From: Scatosoma sp045128055
GTDB lineage: Bacteria; Bacillota; Clostridia; Christensenellales; Borkfalkiaceae
NCBI GenBank assembly: GCA_045128055.1
Contig: JBGVRC010000143.1
Coordinates: forward strand, 1 to 15,343
Direction of reading: 5' to 3'
Length of the DNA: 15,343 nt
Shown here: in pieces, positions 8,879-15,343 of the stretch
How positions within the stretch are numbered: position 1 is the stretch's first letter
Layout of the letters: each line of letters starts with the position of its first letter
Notes under the pieces: generated by a model
Databases searched by the model: none
What the model was told of the DNA's origin: nothing
The model's input: only the letters and a program-made list of their open reading frames with translations
Program-made: the position numbers and the translations under genes

Positions 8879-11515
8879 ATGAATAGCAAAATGAAGAAAC
8901 TGATTGCGTGTTTGACGGTATTGTGTACGATGGGATTAGGGATTGCCTGCGGAGATAGCGGCGACCCCGTAGATACGGGAAGTCAGCCCGAACAGTCCAG
9001 CCCATATTCCGAAAGTAGCGTGGAATCCAGCAAAGCGGAAGAATCCGAAGAAAGTAGAGTGGAATCCAGCGAAGTGGAAGAATCCAAAGAAAGCGGCGTA
9101 GAATCCAGCGAAGCGGAAGAATCCAAAGAAAGCGGCGTAGAAAGTAGCGAAGCGGAAGAATCCGAAGACAGCAGCGTAGAAAGTAGCGAAACGGAAGAAT
9201 CCGAAGATAGCAGCGTAGAAAGTAGCGAAGACGGTAGTTCGGAAGAAATTGCGCAATACACGGTGCAGTTCGTTGATTGGAACGACGAAGTGATCAGCGC
9301 GCAAAGCTATGAAGAAGGCGCAACGGTTGCCATTCCCGACGCTCCGACGAGAGAAGCGGACGAAGAATATACGTATACGTTTGCAGGCTGGGATAAAGAA
9401 GTCGTAGCCGCGACTGAAAACGTAACGTACAAAGCGACGTACAGCAAGACGGCTATTGAATACAACGTAACGTTTAAGGCGGACGGCGTAGAAGTCGGCG
9501 AAGCGCAAAAATACAGCGTAGAAAACAAAGAAATTAACGTTCCCGAAGTACCCGGCAAGGCGCATTATACGGGCGCTTGGGAAGAATATATCTTGGCTAC
9601 GGGCGACGTGGTCGTCAACGCGGTATATACGCCCGTTGACTATACGATTACTTTCCTTAACGGCGAAGAAGAAGTAGAAATAATTTCCTTCAACGTAGAA
9701 AACAACGACAAGTCCGCGCCGTCTATTCCCGAAAAGACGGGTTACACGGGTGCTTGGGACGAGTATAGCTTCACTACGTTTGAAGATCAAACGGTAAGCG
9801 TGAATTATACTGCGAATGAATACACGATTACCTACGATGCAAACGGCGGTACGGTAGAACCCGTGGAACAAACGGTTACTTATGACGGAGCTTACGCGCT
9901 TGCAACGGCGAGCGGAGCTAAATTCTATCAAGAATTTATTGGCTGGCAGGACGAAAACGGTAACGTTTGCGATATGGAAGGCGAATGGAAAATCGCTTCG
10001 GACGTAACCTTGACAGCTATTTACAGCAACGCGATTACGTTTGATTCGATGACGGAAGTTCCTTCGTATCTTCAAAACGGCGGCAGAGCATCGCTTGCGA
10101 TTGTAGACGGCAACGGCGGCAAGGTATTGCAGGCTACGTCGGAAAATAACGATCAAGGCAACGTGCGCATTATGATGCCGCTTAGCTATATGGCTGAGTT
10201 CTTTGAAGACCCTTCGGTACAATATATGGCGTTTGACTTAAAGCTTCCCGAAGGCGCAACGACCGGTATCAACAGCATTATGTATCATAATCTTGACCAA
10301 ACCAACTATACGGCGTACGAAAACGGGCAGTTTGACGCTCCGCCTACGGACGCGCCGAAGAGCTATTATTTGCCGAGATCGGTTTACGAAACTTGGGTCG
10401 CGAACGGCAAGACGGAAGGACGTTTCCTTAACGTGCAAGCGGGCATTACGCAGGGCGCAAGCTATTGGATCGACAATATTCGTCCCGTAACGGCTGACGA
10501 ATATATTGCCGACGTATTGAACTTTGAAAGCGGCGCAATTAGAACGAACAATCCTAATCAACCGTTGTTTTACGCGCCGAGCGATATGACGGGCTGGCAG
10601 TTGGGATTTAGCAACGCAAATGAAGCGACGGCGAAATTTACCAGCGAAATCGTTTCCAGCGGCAATCGCGCTTTGCAATTTACGAAATACAGCGGTGACA
10701 CTTCCATTTTGATGTGCCATTTCGCAGATCCTTCTTTGGAAGTTGCAATGCGTGAAGCGGGCTATATTGCCTTTGATTTGTACGTACCCGAAGGCTCGGA
10801 CGCGAAGATTGTAAAAGTGAATCTGCCGTGGTATGGTACGTTGCAACAAGGTTGGAATACTATTTATGAAAAGGTAGACGCAACGAATAACGAGCTTATT
10901 AGATTTACCGACACGACGGCAAGCACGTACGTAATCGACAATTTCCGCCTTTTGACGGAAGACGAATACAACAAGGCTAAGTTTGGCTTCGAAGCAGGCG
11001 GCGTTATCCGTGATAACAACTCTAACGACGACACGACAAGCGGCGGTTGGGCGTACTATTATGCAGGCTGGGATAAGGCGAATAACAAAGCGACGATCCA
11101 AGTAAACGAAGGTACTGGGGAAAACGATATGACCACCCTTTCCAACGTACGTTTCGCAACTGAACAAGCGCACGGCGGCGTATATTCTTTGGCGTTTGAT
11201 AAGGAAGCGGGATATATGTCCTTGGGTATGGCTGCTGACTCTGCGATGTATGCGGCGATGAAAAACGGCTTTACCTTCTGGATTTACAGCACGACGGAAA
11301 TCGACGGTACGCTCGACCATATTCTCTTCAACGGTAGCAACCAAAAATTAAACGGTGGCGAAGGGGTGAAAATCGAAGCGAACACCTGGACGCAAATTAC
11401 GGTGACGGCTGCCGATATCAACTCTACCGGTCGTTTCTTGATTTTGCAAGGCGCTACGGAAGGTACGATTTACCTTGATGATTTCCAACCGTTGCCTGCG
11501 GCAAACGCAGAATAA
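8879..11515 (+). CDS. Modular surface lipoprotein: Ser/Glu stalk, four InlB-type repeats, three CBM-like modules
   Basis: The 878-aa product has a signal peptide ending L-G-I-A-C (Cys24), so a lipid anchor is expected. Residues 34-122 are almost only Ser, Glu and Val, with a 13-residue unit (VESSEAEESKESG) repeated five times from residue 48, and should form an extended acidic stalk. Four beta-grasp repeats of the InlB/Flg_new (Listeria-Bacteroides) type follow at about 127-190, 195-253, 255-314 and 315-384, with F-GW-D, GAWEEY, GAWDEY and FIGWQDENG signatures. Then come three beta-sandwich modules: A (385-545), B (547-700) and C (702-878). Their final strands read YWIDNIRP, YVIDNFRL and IYLDDFQP, as in many carbohydrate-binding modules. 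No catalytic motif, cell-wall sorting signal or transmembrane tail is seen. It probably reaches through the envelope and binds a glycan or another surface partner; this is inference. The A-B-C block is nearly repeated in the gene starting at 11765. Confidence 0.8.
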   Translation: MNSKMKKLIACLTVLCTMGLGIACGDSGDPVDTGSQPEQSSPYSESSVESSKAEESEESRVESSEVEESKESGVESSEAEESKESGVESSEAEESEDSSVESSETEESEDSSVESSEDGSSEEIAQYTVQFVDWNDEVISAQSYEEGATVAIPDAPTREADEEYTYTFAGWDKEVVAATENVTYKATYSKTAIEYNVTFKADGVEVGEAQKYSVENKEINVPEVPGKAHYTGAWEEYILATGDVVVNAVYTPVDYTITFLNGEEEVEIISFNVENNDKSAPSIPEKTGYTGAWDEYSFTTFEDQTVSVNYTANEYTITYDANGGTVEPVEQTVTYDGAYALATASGAKFYQEFIGWQDENGNVCDMEGEWKIASDVTLTAIYSNAITFDSMTEVPSYLQNGGRASLAIVDGNGGKVLQATSENNDQGNVRIMMPLSYMAEFFEDPSVQYMAFDLKLPEGATTGINSIMYHNLDQTNYTAYENGQFDAPPTDAPKSYYLPRSVYETWVANGKTEGRFLNVQAGITQGASYWIDNIRPVTADEYIADVLNFESGAIRTNNPNQPLFYAPSDMTGWQLGFSNANEATAKFTSEIVSSGNRALQFTKYSGDTSILMCHFADPSLEVAMREAGYIAFDLYVPEGSDAKIVKVNLPWYGTLQQGWNTIYEKVDATNNELIRFTDTTASTYVIDNFRLLTEDEYNKAKFGFEAGGVIRDNNSNDDTTSGGWAYYYAGWDKANNKATIQVNEGTGENDMTTLSNVRFATEQAHGGVYSLAFDKEAGYMSLGMAADSAMYAAMKNGFTFWIYSTTEIDGTLDHILFNGSNQKLNGGEGVKIEANTWTQITVTAADINSTGRFLILQGATEGTIYLDDFQPLPAANAE
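9020..9214 (+). repeat. Five tandem 39-bp repeats encoding the Ser/Glu stalk
   Basis: Five consecutive in-frame 39-bp units start at 9020, 9059, 9098, 9137 and 9176, with a partial sixth from 9215. Each encodes 13 residues of the pattern VESS-EES--S-. Units differ by a few bases, for example aatccagc versus aaagtagc for ESS/ESS-like codons. Their length being a multiple of three means copy-number change would lengthen or shorten the stalk without a frameshift. Confidence 0.9.
10031..11511 (+). repeat. A-B-C module cassette, copy 1
   Basis: This direct repeat encodes modules A, B and C of the 878-aa lipoprotein and matches 12794-14257 in the next large gene. Over the 120 nt from 10381, aligned with those from 13141, I count 14 mismatches (about 88% identity), 11 of them synonymous. 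A 50-nt stretch at 10913-10962 is identical to 13664-13713. Module B has diverged more in its first third than elsewhere. Confidence 0.9.
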
Positions 11516-11590
11516 TTGATTAAAAGTAGGCATAGCAGTCGCCGCATGTTGCGGCGGCTGCCGAATGCGCCTAATGGGAGATAAAAGACG
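11516..11590 (+). promoter_or_regulatory. Intergenic gap with ribosome binding site for the small protein
   Basis: The 75-nt gap holds the stem-loop described separately and GGGAG at 11576-11580, 10 nt before the ATG at 11591. No promoter-like pair of boxes is convincing, so the downstream genes are probably read through from upstream. Confidence 0.55.
11527..11573 (+). other. Strong stem-loop between the lipoprotein gene and the small-protein gene
   Basis: A 12-bp GC-rich stem pairs 11535-11546 with 11550-11561 around a 3-nt loop (one G-U pair at the fifth position). It is extended at the base by AT/AT and TAGGC/GCCTA (11527-11533 with 11565-11573) across small internal bulges. It starts 11 nt after the stop codon of the upstream gene. 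No run of T follows, so it is not a standard intrinsic terminator. It may protect the upstream mRNA from 3' exonucleases, lower transcription of downstream genes, or be a copy of a dispersed palindromic repeat. Confidence 0.8.
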
Positions 11591-11743
11591 ATGATTAAAA
11601 AAGTGGAAAACGACGTAAGGGGGAAGAAAAAGTACGTTTCGTTTTTGTTGGAAACGTATTCCCTTGACGAAAGCGATATAGTTACGACGTCCGTAGCTCC
11701 AAATGCGGACAAAGACATTACCCAAGACGATATTTTTAGTTAA
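11591..11743 (+). CDS. Small 50-aa protein with DIVTTS motif, function unknown
   Basis: This complete 50-codon frame runs from ATG (GGGAG 10 nt upstream) to TAA and ends 21 nt before the next gene. The product begins with a basic part (MIKKVENDVRGKKKYVSF), then LLETYSLDESDIVTTS, then an acidic tail ending DITQDDIFS. It has no signal peptide, membrane segment or cysteine. The order KKY, hydrophobic core, then L-D-x-x-D-I-V-T-T-S resembles a class of very short proteins that I recall from many Clostridia genomes, often near genes for surface proteins and without known function; this is memory, not a search. Codon use matches its neighbours and it fills the space between two related large genes, which supports it being real. 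Possible roles include a coupled leader for the downstream gene or a small secreted-peptide precursor, both speculative. Confidence 0.62.
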   Translation: MIKKVENDVRGKKKYVSFLLETYSLDESDIVTTSVAPNADKDITQDDIFS

Positions 11744-11748
11744 TAAAT

Positions 11749-11753
11749 AGGAG
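11749..11753 (+). promoter_or_regulatory. Ribosome binding site for the large secreted protein
   Basis: AGGAG lies 11 nt before the ATG at 11765, a longer spacing than at the other genes in the window (6-10 nt). It still supports this start, because the next in-frame ATG (11798) would remove the basic head of the signal peptide. The wider spacing could mean somewhat weaker initiation. Confidence 0.6.
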
Positions 11754-11764
11754 TGGACGGCGAC

Positions 11765-14700
11765 ATGAAAAGAAATATAAGAAAAGCGTTGATTTCAATG
11801 TTGATCAGTACGACGGCTATAACGGCAGTCGGGGCGACGGTGTTGGGCGTAACGGATAAAATTCCTTTTATTGCATCGGCGGGGACGAGTACGACTCGTT
11901 TTGAAATGGTCGACGGCGCGTCTATCCGTTATAGCGAGCCTTTGGGTTTGCGTTTTATTGCGGAGCTTGGTCAAAAAGAATATAACGATTTGAAAACGCA
12001 AGAAGACGGCGTTACCCAAAAGATGGGTATGTTTATTATGCCTTGGAGTTATATTGCGGAAAATGACGAGCTTACGACAACGGATTATGCAAGCGTAGAA
12101 ACCAAGTTGGATTACGTTTTTTATTCCAGCGACGGCTCTGCGGAAGAAAAATTATACGAATATGAAGACGAAAACGGCGATACCTATTATCGCGCAAACG
12201 GCGTCATTTCCAATTTGAAGTTACAAAATTACGCCAAAGAGTTTGTCGGTATCGCATACATAGCGGAAACGGAAAACGGTGTAACGACGTATACGTACAC
12301 GGATATTTGCAAGGAAGACAACGTGCGTACTTCTGCGTACGTAGCCATCGAAGCGCACGCGGACTCCGAATACGCCGAAAATACGACGGCTCTTTCCGTT
12401 TTCGAAAAATATATTGACGGCGCGCAGTTGTATACAAACTGGGGCGTTACGGAAGTAGAAGTAGGGGGCGTAAACAAATATAAATACAGCGGCGTTACCT
12501 ACGATTCCTTGGAAGAAGCAAAAACAGCGATTGCTAATTTCGAATACACTTTGACGCTTGATAAATCTGTCAAATACATAAAAGAAAAGGGCGTCGCACA
12601 GCTTAACGCAACGATTATGGACGCGACCCATAACGTCAATTTCACGGGCGCGCACGCGGTATATACTTCGTCCGACGAAAGCGTTGTCAAGGTGGACAAA
12701 GACGGTAAGATGACCTGGGTGAAGAACGGTACGGCGACGATTACGGCGGAATTTGCGGGAATTACGCAGACCTGCGACGTCATTTCGGGCGTAATCGATT
12801 TTAACGACGGCAAATTGCCTACTTATATCCAAAACGGCGGTAGAGCGTCGCTTACGATTGTAGACGGAAACGGCGGCAAAATGTTGCAGGCAACGTCGGA
12901 AAATAACAACCAAGGCAACGTACGTATTATGATGCCGCTTACGTATATTGGGGCGTTCTTCGAAGACCCTACTGTACAATATATGGCGTTTGATTTGAAG
13001 CTTCCCGAAGGAGCGACGACGGGTGTAAGCAGCATTATGTATCATAATCTTGATCAAACCAACTATACTGCTTACGAATCGGGCAGTCAATTTGATACTG
13101 CGCCTACGGACGCATTTAAGGGGTATTATTTATCGAGATCGGTTTACGAAACTTGGGTAGCCAACGGCAAAACGGAAGGGCGCTTCCTTAACGTGCAAGC
13201 GGGTATTACCTACGGCGCAAGCTATTGGATCGATAATATCCGCGCCGTAACGGCGGACGAATACACGGCGGGCTTATATAGTTTTGAAACGGGGTCTTTG
13301 AGAAATATGACCACGGAAATCGGATATTGCAGCCCGAGCTACAACCAATTCCATTTGAGAATTACGGGTGTTGACGCTTCGACGGCAAAGTTCACGAATG
13401 AGAATGTAACCGACGGTATGCGCGCAATTACGTTTACCAAAACCAGCGGTGAATCTGTCCTTATGTTTAATACTACGGACACCGAAATAAAGCTTGCAAT
13501 GCGTGAAGCGGGCTATATTTCCTTTGATTTGTACGTACCCGAAGGCTCGGATGCGAAAATTAAGCATCATAATCAAGCGTGGTACGGCGCGTTAAAGCAG
13601 GGTTGGAACACCATTTACGAAAAAGTGCACGCAACGGATAATAATGTGATTCGATTTGTGGATACGACGGCAAGCACGTACGTAATCGACAATTTCCGCC
13701 TTTTGACGGAAGATGAATATAACCAAGCTATGTTCGGCTTTGAAGCTGGCGGCGTACTTCGTGACAACAATTCGAACAACGCTACGGCAAACGGCGGCTG
13801 GATGTATTATTACGCAGGCGCGGATAAGATGAACAATAAATGTTCAGTCGGTATTTCGGAAGGAACGGGCGCAAACGACGTAGCAACCCTTTCCAACGTA
13901 CGCTTTGCAACCGAAAAGACGCACAGCGGCGCGTATTCGTTGGCGTTTGATAAGAAAGCGGGTTATATAAGCTTGCATATGGCGGCAGACTCCACTATGT
14001 ATTCGTTTATGAAGAACGGCTTTACCTTCTGGATTTACAGCACGGTGGAAATGAACGGTACAAGCGATAGCCAGTTTATCAACGGCGTAAACGGCAAGCT
14101 CAACGGCGGCAGCGGTATTACCATTCCCGCAAATACTTGGACGAAAGTTACCTTAACGGCTGCCGACATTCATTCTACTGCCGGTCGTTTCTTGATTTTG
14201 CAAGGCAATACGGCAGGTGCGATTTATTTCGACGATTTTGAGCCGCTTAAAACGAGTACGATAACCTATGACGCAGGCGAGCTCGGTACGGTGGATTCGG
14301 ACACGCAAGCCGTTTTGGCGGGCGAACAGTACACGCTTGCAACGCCTACGGCATATCGCGATTTCCTTGGTTGGTACAACGGCGAAGAGCTTGTGCCTAT
14401 GTCGGGGACTTGGAATCTTGACGGAAACGTTACTTTGACGGCAAAATATGCCGATACGTTGTCTTTTGACGACGGCGTACTGCCTACGTATATGACGAAA
14501 GCAGGTTCTACGGAATCCCTTTCTATCGTAGAAGTAGACGGCAGCAACGCATTGCAAATCAAAGCGAGCTCGGGTACGTACAATCCTATAATGAACGTAA
14601 CGATAGAGTTTTTGGCTTCCTTCTTCGAAGGAACGGACGTGGATTATATCGCGTTTGACGCCAAGACGGGTTCGTCGAAAATAGGCAACTTCCGCCGTTC

Positions 14701-15343
14701 GACGATGAGATCGTCGGGCTGGGGTTATGAACCGTATGAAAACGATAACGGCTTCAACGGTATCGATACTACCTATAAGACCTTCTTCTTCTCGAGAGCG
14801 GACTATAATTATTGGGTAGCGAACAACAAAACGGTGGATGCGCTCATCTACGCGCAAGGCGTAGCAGGCGGCGACAGCGTTTACGTGGATAATATTAGAC
14901 CTGCAACGCAAGAAGAGTGCGAGCTTATGATGTACAGCTTCGGCAGCGGCGGTGTTCGTCAGTATTCGGATAAAGAATTGTTCTTCTATTCGCCTTTGAC
15001 TTCGGTTGCAGATAGAACGTTTGGTATGCTGTTAGAAGATGGTAAGGCATTTACCAACGTTGGCTACGTAGAAAACGGTACGGACGGCAACCGCGCGTTC
15101 CAGTTTACGAAAGCGGCAGGAAAAGCGCAGCTTAATTTCCCTTCGGATAAGAAAGGTTACACCACGATTGTTACCAAGACGGGCTATTACGCGGTAGATA
15201 TTTATATTCCCGCGGATTCCGACGCTACGTTTACTTATCACGAAGCGGCTTGGAACGACGCCGTGATTACCAAGGGCGCTTGGAATACCTTCTACGGAAA
15301 AGGCAACAACGTCGTAGAATGGACGGATACGACCGGCGGCCCG
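11765..15343 (+). CDS. Large secreted modular protein with Big_2, InlB-type and CBM-like modules (3' end outside window)
   Basis: I translated this frame to the last base: 1193 codons without a stop. A signal peptide (MKRNIRKA, hydrophobic to about residue 29, cleavage likely after ASA at 39) lacks a lipobox cysteine, so the protein should be released or held non-covalently. An N-terminal domain spans about 41-245 and starts GASIRYSEPLGLRFIAEL, a pattern I recall from secreted Clostridia proteins but cannot name. A Big_2-type Ig domain follows at 261-340 (YTSSDESVVKVDKDG, GTATITAEF). Then come modules A (344-503), B (504-656) and C (657-831), an InlB/Flg_new-type repeat (833-898), a second A-like module (899-1055) and a second B-like module (1056 to the edge). 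Module ends read YWIDNIRA, YVIDNFRL, IYFDDFEP and VYVDNIRP. A role in glycan binding or surface assembly is inferred. The anchoring device, if any, is beyond the window. Confidence 0.85.
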   Translation, partial: MKRNIRKALISMLISTTAITAVGATVLGVTDKIPFIASAGTSTTRFEMVDGASIRYSEPLGLRFIAELGQKEYNDLKTQEDGVTQKMGMFIMPWSYIAENDELTTTDYASVETKLDYVFYSSDGSAEEKLYEYEDENGDTYYRANGVISNLKLQNYAKEFVGIAYIAETENGVTTYTYTDICKEDNVRTSAYVAIEAHADSEYAENTTALSVFEKYIDGAQLYTNWGVTEVEVGGVNKYKYSGVTYDSLEEAKTAIANFEYTLTLDKSVKYIKEKGVAQLNATIMDATHNVNFTGAHAVYTSSDESVVKVDKDGKMTWVKNGTATITAEFAGITQTCDVISGVIDFNDGKLPTYIQNGGRASLTIVDGNGGKMLQATSENNNQGNVRIMMPLTYIGAFFEDPTVQYMAFDLKLPEGATTGVSSIMYHNLDQTNYTAYESGSQFDTAPTDAFKGYYLSRSVYETWVANGKTEGRFLNVQAGITYGASYWIDNIRAVTADEYTAGLYSFETGSLRNMTTEIGYCSPSYNQFHLRITGVDASTAKFTNENVTDGMRAITFTKTSGESVLMFNTTDTEIKLAMREAGYISFDLYVPEGSDAKIKHHNQAWYGALKQGWNTIYEKVHATDNNVIRFVDTTASTYVIDNFRLLTEDEYNQAMFGFEAGGVLRDNNSNNATANGGWMYYYAGADKMNNKCSVGISEGTGANDVATLSNVRFATEKTHSGAYSLAFDKKAGYISLHMAADSTMYSFMKNGFTFWIYSTVEMNGTSDSQFINGVNGKLNGGSGITIPANTWTKVTLTAADIHSTAGRFLILQGNTAGAIYFDDFEPLKTSTITYDAGELGTVDSDTQAVLAGEQYTLATPTAYRDFLGWYNGEELVPMSGTWNLDGNVTLTAKYADTLSFDDGVLPTYMTKAGSTESLSIVEVDGSNALQIKASSGTYNPIMNVTIEFLASFFEGTDVDYIAFDAKTGSSKIGNFRRSTMRSSGWGYEPYENDNGFNGIDTTYKTFFFSRADYNYWVANNKTVDALIYAQGVAGGDSVYVDNIRPATQEECELMMYSFGSGGVRQYSDKELFFYSPLTSVADRTFGMLLEDGKAFTNVGYVENGTDGNRAFQFTKAAGKAQLNFPSDKKGYTTIVTKTGYYAVDIYIPADSDATFTYHEAAWNDAVITKGAWNTFYGKGNNVVEWTDTTGGP
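12794..14257 (+). repeat. A-B-C module cassette, copy 2
   Basis: This is the second copy of the cassette in 10031-11511, here inside the 1193-codon frame. Module order and most residues are kept. Differences are mainly synonymous, with a more divergent stretch at the start of module B (about 13300-13430). The copy is joined upstream to a Big_2 domain instead of to InlB-type repeats. Confidence 0.9.
14261..15343 (+). repeat. Third, diverged InlB-A-B unit (cut by window edge)
   Basis: An InlB-type repeat followed directly by an A-like and a B-like module repeats the order found at 9821-10978 in the upstream gene. Protein similarity is moderate: ITYDA start, GTW and TLTA-Y, then LPTYM, FFEGTDVDYIAFDAK, and later DIYIPADSDATF and AWNTFY. 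This is therefore an older duplication than the near-identical A-B-C pair. The unit is cut by the window edge inside the B-like module, just before the expected final YVIDNFRL-type strand. Confidence 0.78.

Noticed and set aside
9020..9214. Tandem repeats as a CRISPR array
   Set aside because: The units are contiguous, coding and without spacers.
8936..11344. Long open frames on the reverse strand (about 428 and 368 codons)
   Set aside because: They lie opposite the modular lipoprotein gene, start without ribosome binding sites, and give Arg/Phe/Val-rich, low-complexity proteins. They arise from the codon bias and repeats of the + strand gene.
11527..11573. Stem-loop as a rho-independent terminator
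   Set aside because: No T-tract follows the stem and coding resumes 18 nt later, so it is kept as a structure of unknown role.
12221..14911. Several reverse-strand frames at the right end
   Set aside because: They are shadows of the uninterrupted + strand frame of 1193 codons, which has a signal peptide, a ribosome binding site and clear modules.

Overview
The window looks like a piece of an anaerobic, gut-type Bacillota (Clostridia-like) genome. The reasons are strong AGGAGG-type ribosome binding sites, a CUT1 sugar transporter with no ATPase gene of its own, several Gram-positive-style lipoproteins, and large secreted proteins built from Ig-like, InlB-type (Flg_new) and carbohydrate-binding-like modules. 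The exact lineage cannot be fixed from the sequence alone. All eight genes I can support lie on the + strand with short gaps (1 to about 80 nt) and no clear intrinsic terminator, so the window reads as one operon or a tightly packed glycan-utilisation locus. I saw no tRNA, rRNA, CRISPR array, transposase or phage gene.

Layout. (1) Bases 2-643 hold the C-terminal end of a GH28 polygalacturonase-type pectinase, whose start is outside the window. (2) Bases 722-4307 encode a complete CUT1 sugar importer minus its ATPase: a 577-aa solute-binding lipoprotein and two permeases of the MalF/UgpA and MalG/UgpE types. (3) Bases 4346-8822 encode two large lipoproteins. One is a 964-aa protein with a ~245-aa domain present twice. 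The other is a 522-aa TIM-barrel glycosidase-like protein with a GDEP acid/base-type motif. (4) Bases 8879-11515 encode an 878-aa lipoprotein with a Ser/Glu stalk of 39-bp tandem repeats, four InlB-type repeats and three carbohydrate-binding-like modules (A-B-C). (5) Bases 11527-11573 form a strong stem-loop, followed by a 50-aa small protein (11591-11743). (6) Bases 11765-15343 hold an uninterrupted frame of 1193 codons that runs off the right edge. It encodes a Sec-secreted protein with its own N-terminal domain, a Big_2 Ig domain, the same A-B-C cassette, an InlB-type repeat, and the start of a second cassette.

Working together (inference): an exported GH28 enzyme, and possibly the TIM-barrel lipoprotein, would cut a pectin-like glycan at the cell surface. 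The large modular proteins would hold the polymer or its fragments near the cell. The binding protein and permeases would import the oligosaccharides using a shared MsmX/UgpC-type ATPase encoded elsewhere. This resembles a Gram-positive counterpart of a Bacteroidetes polysaccharide utilisation locus, with the modular proteins playing a SusD/SGBP-like part. The most unusual points are the recently duplicated A-B-C cassette shared by neighbouring genes that use different surface routes (lipid anchor versus secretion), and the conserved-looking 50-aa protein placed between them.
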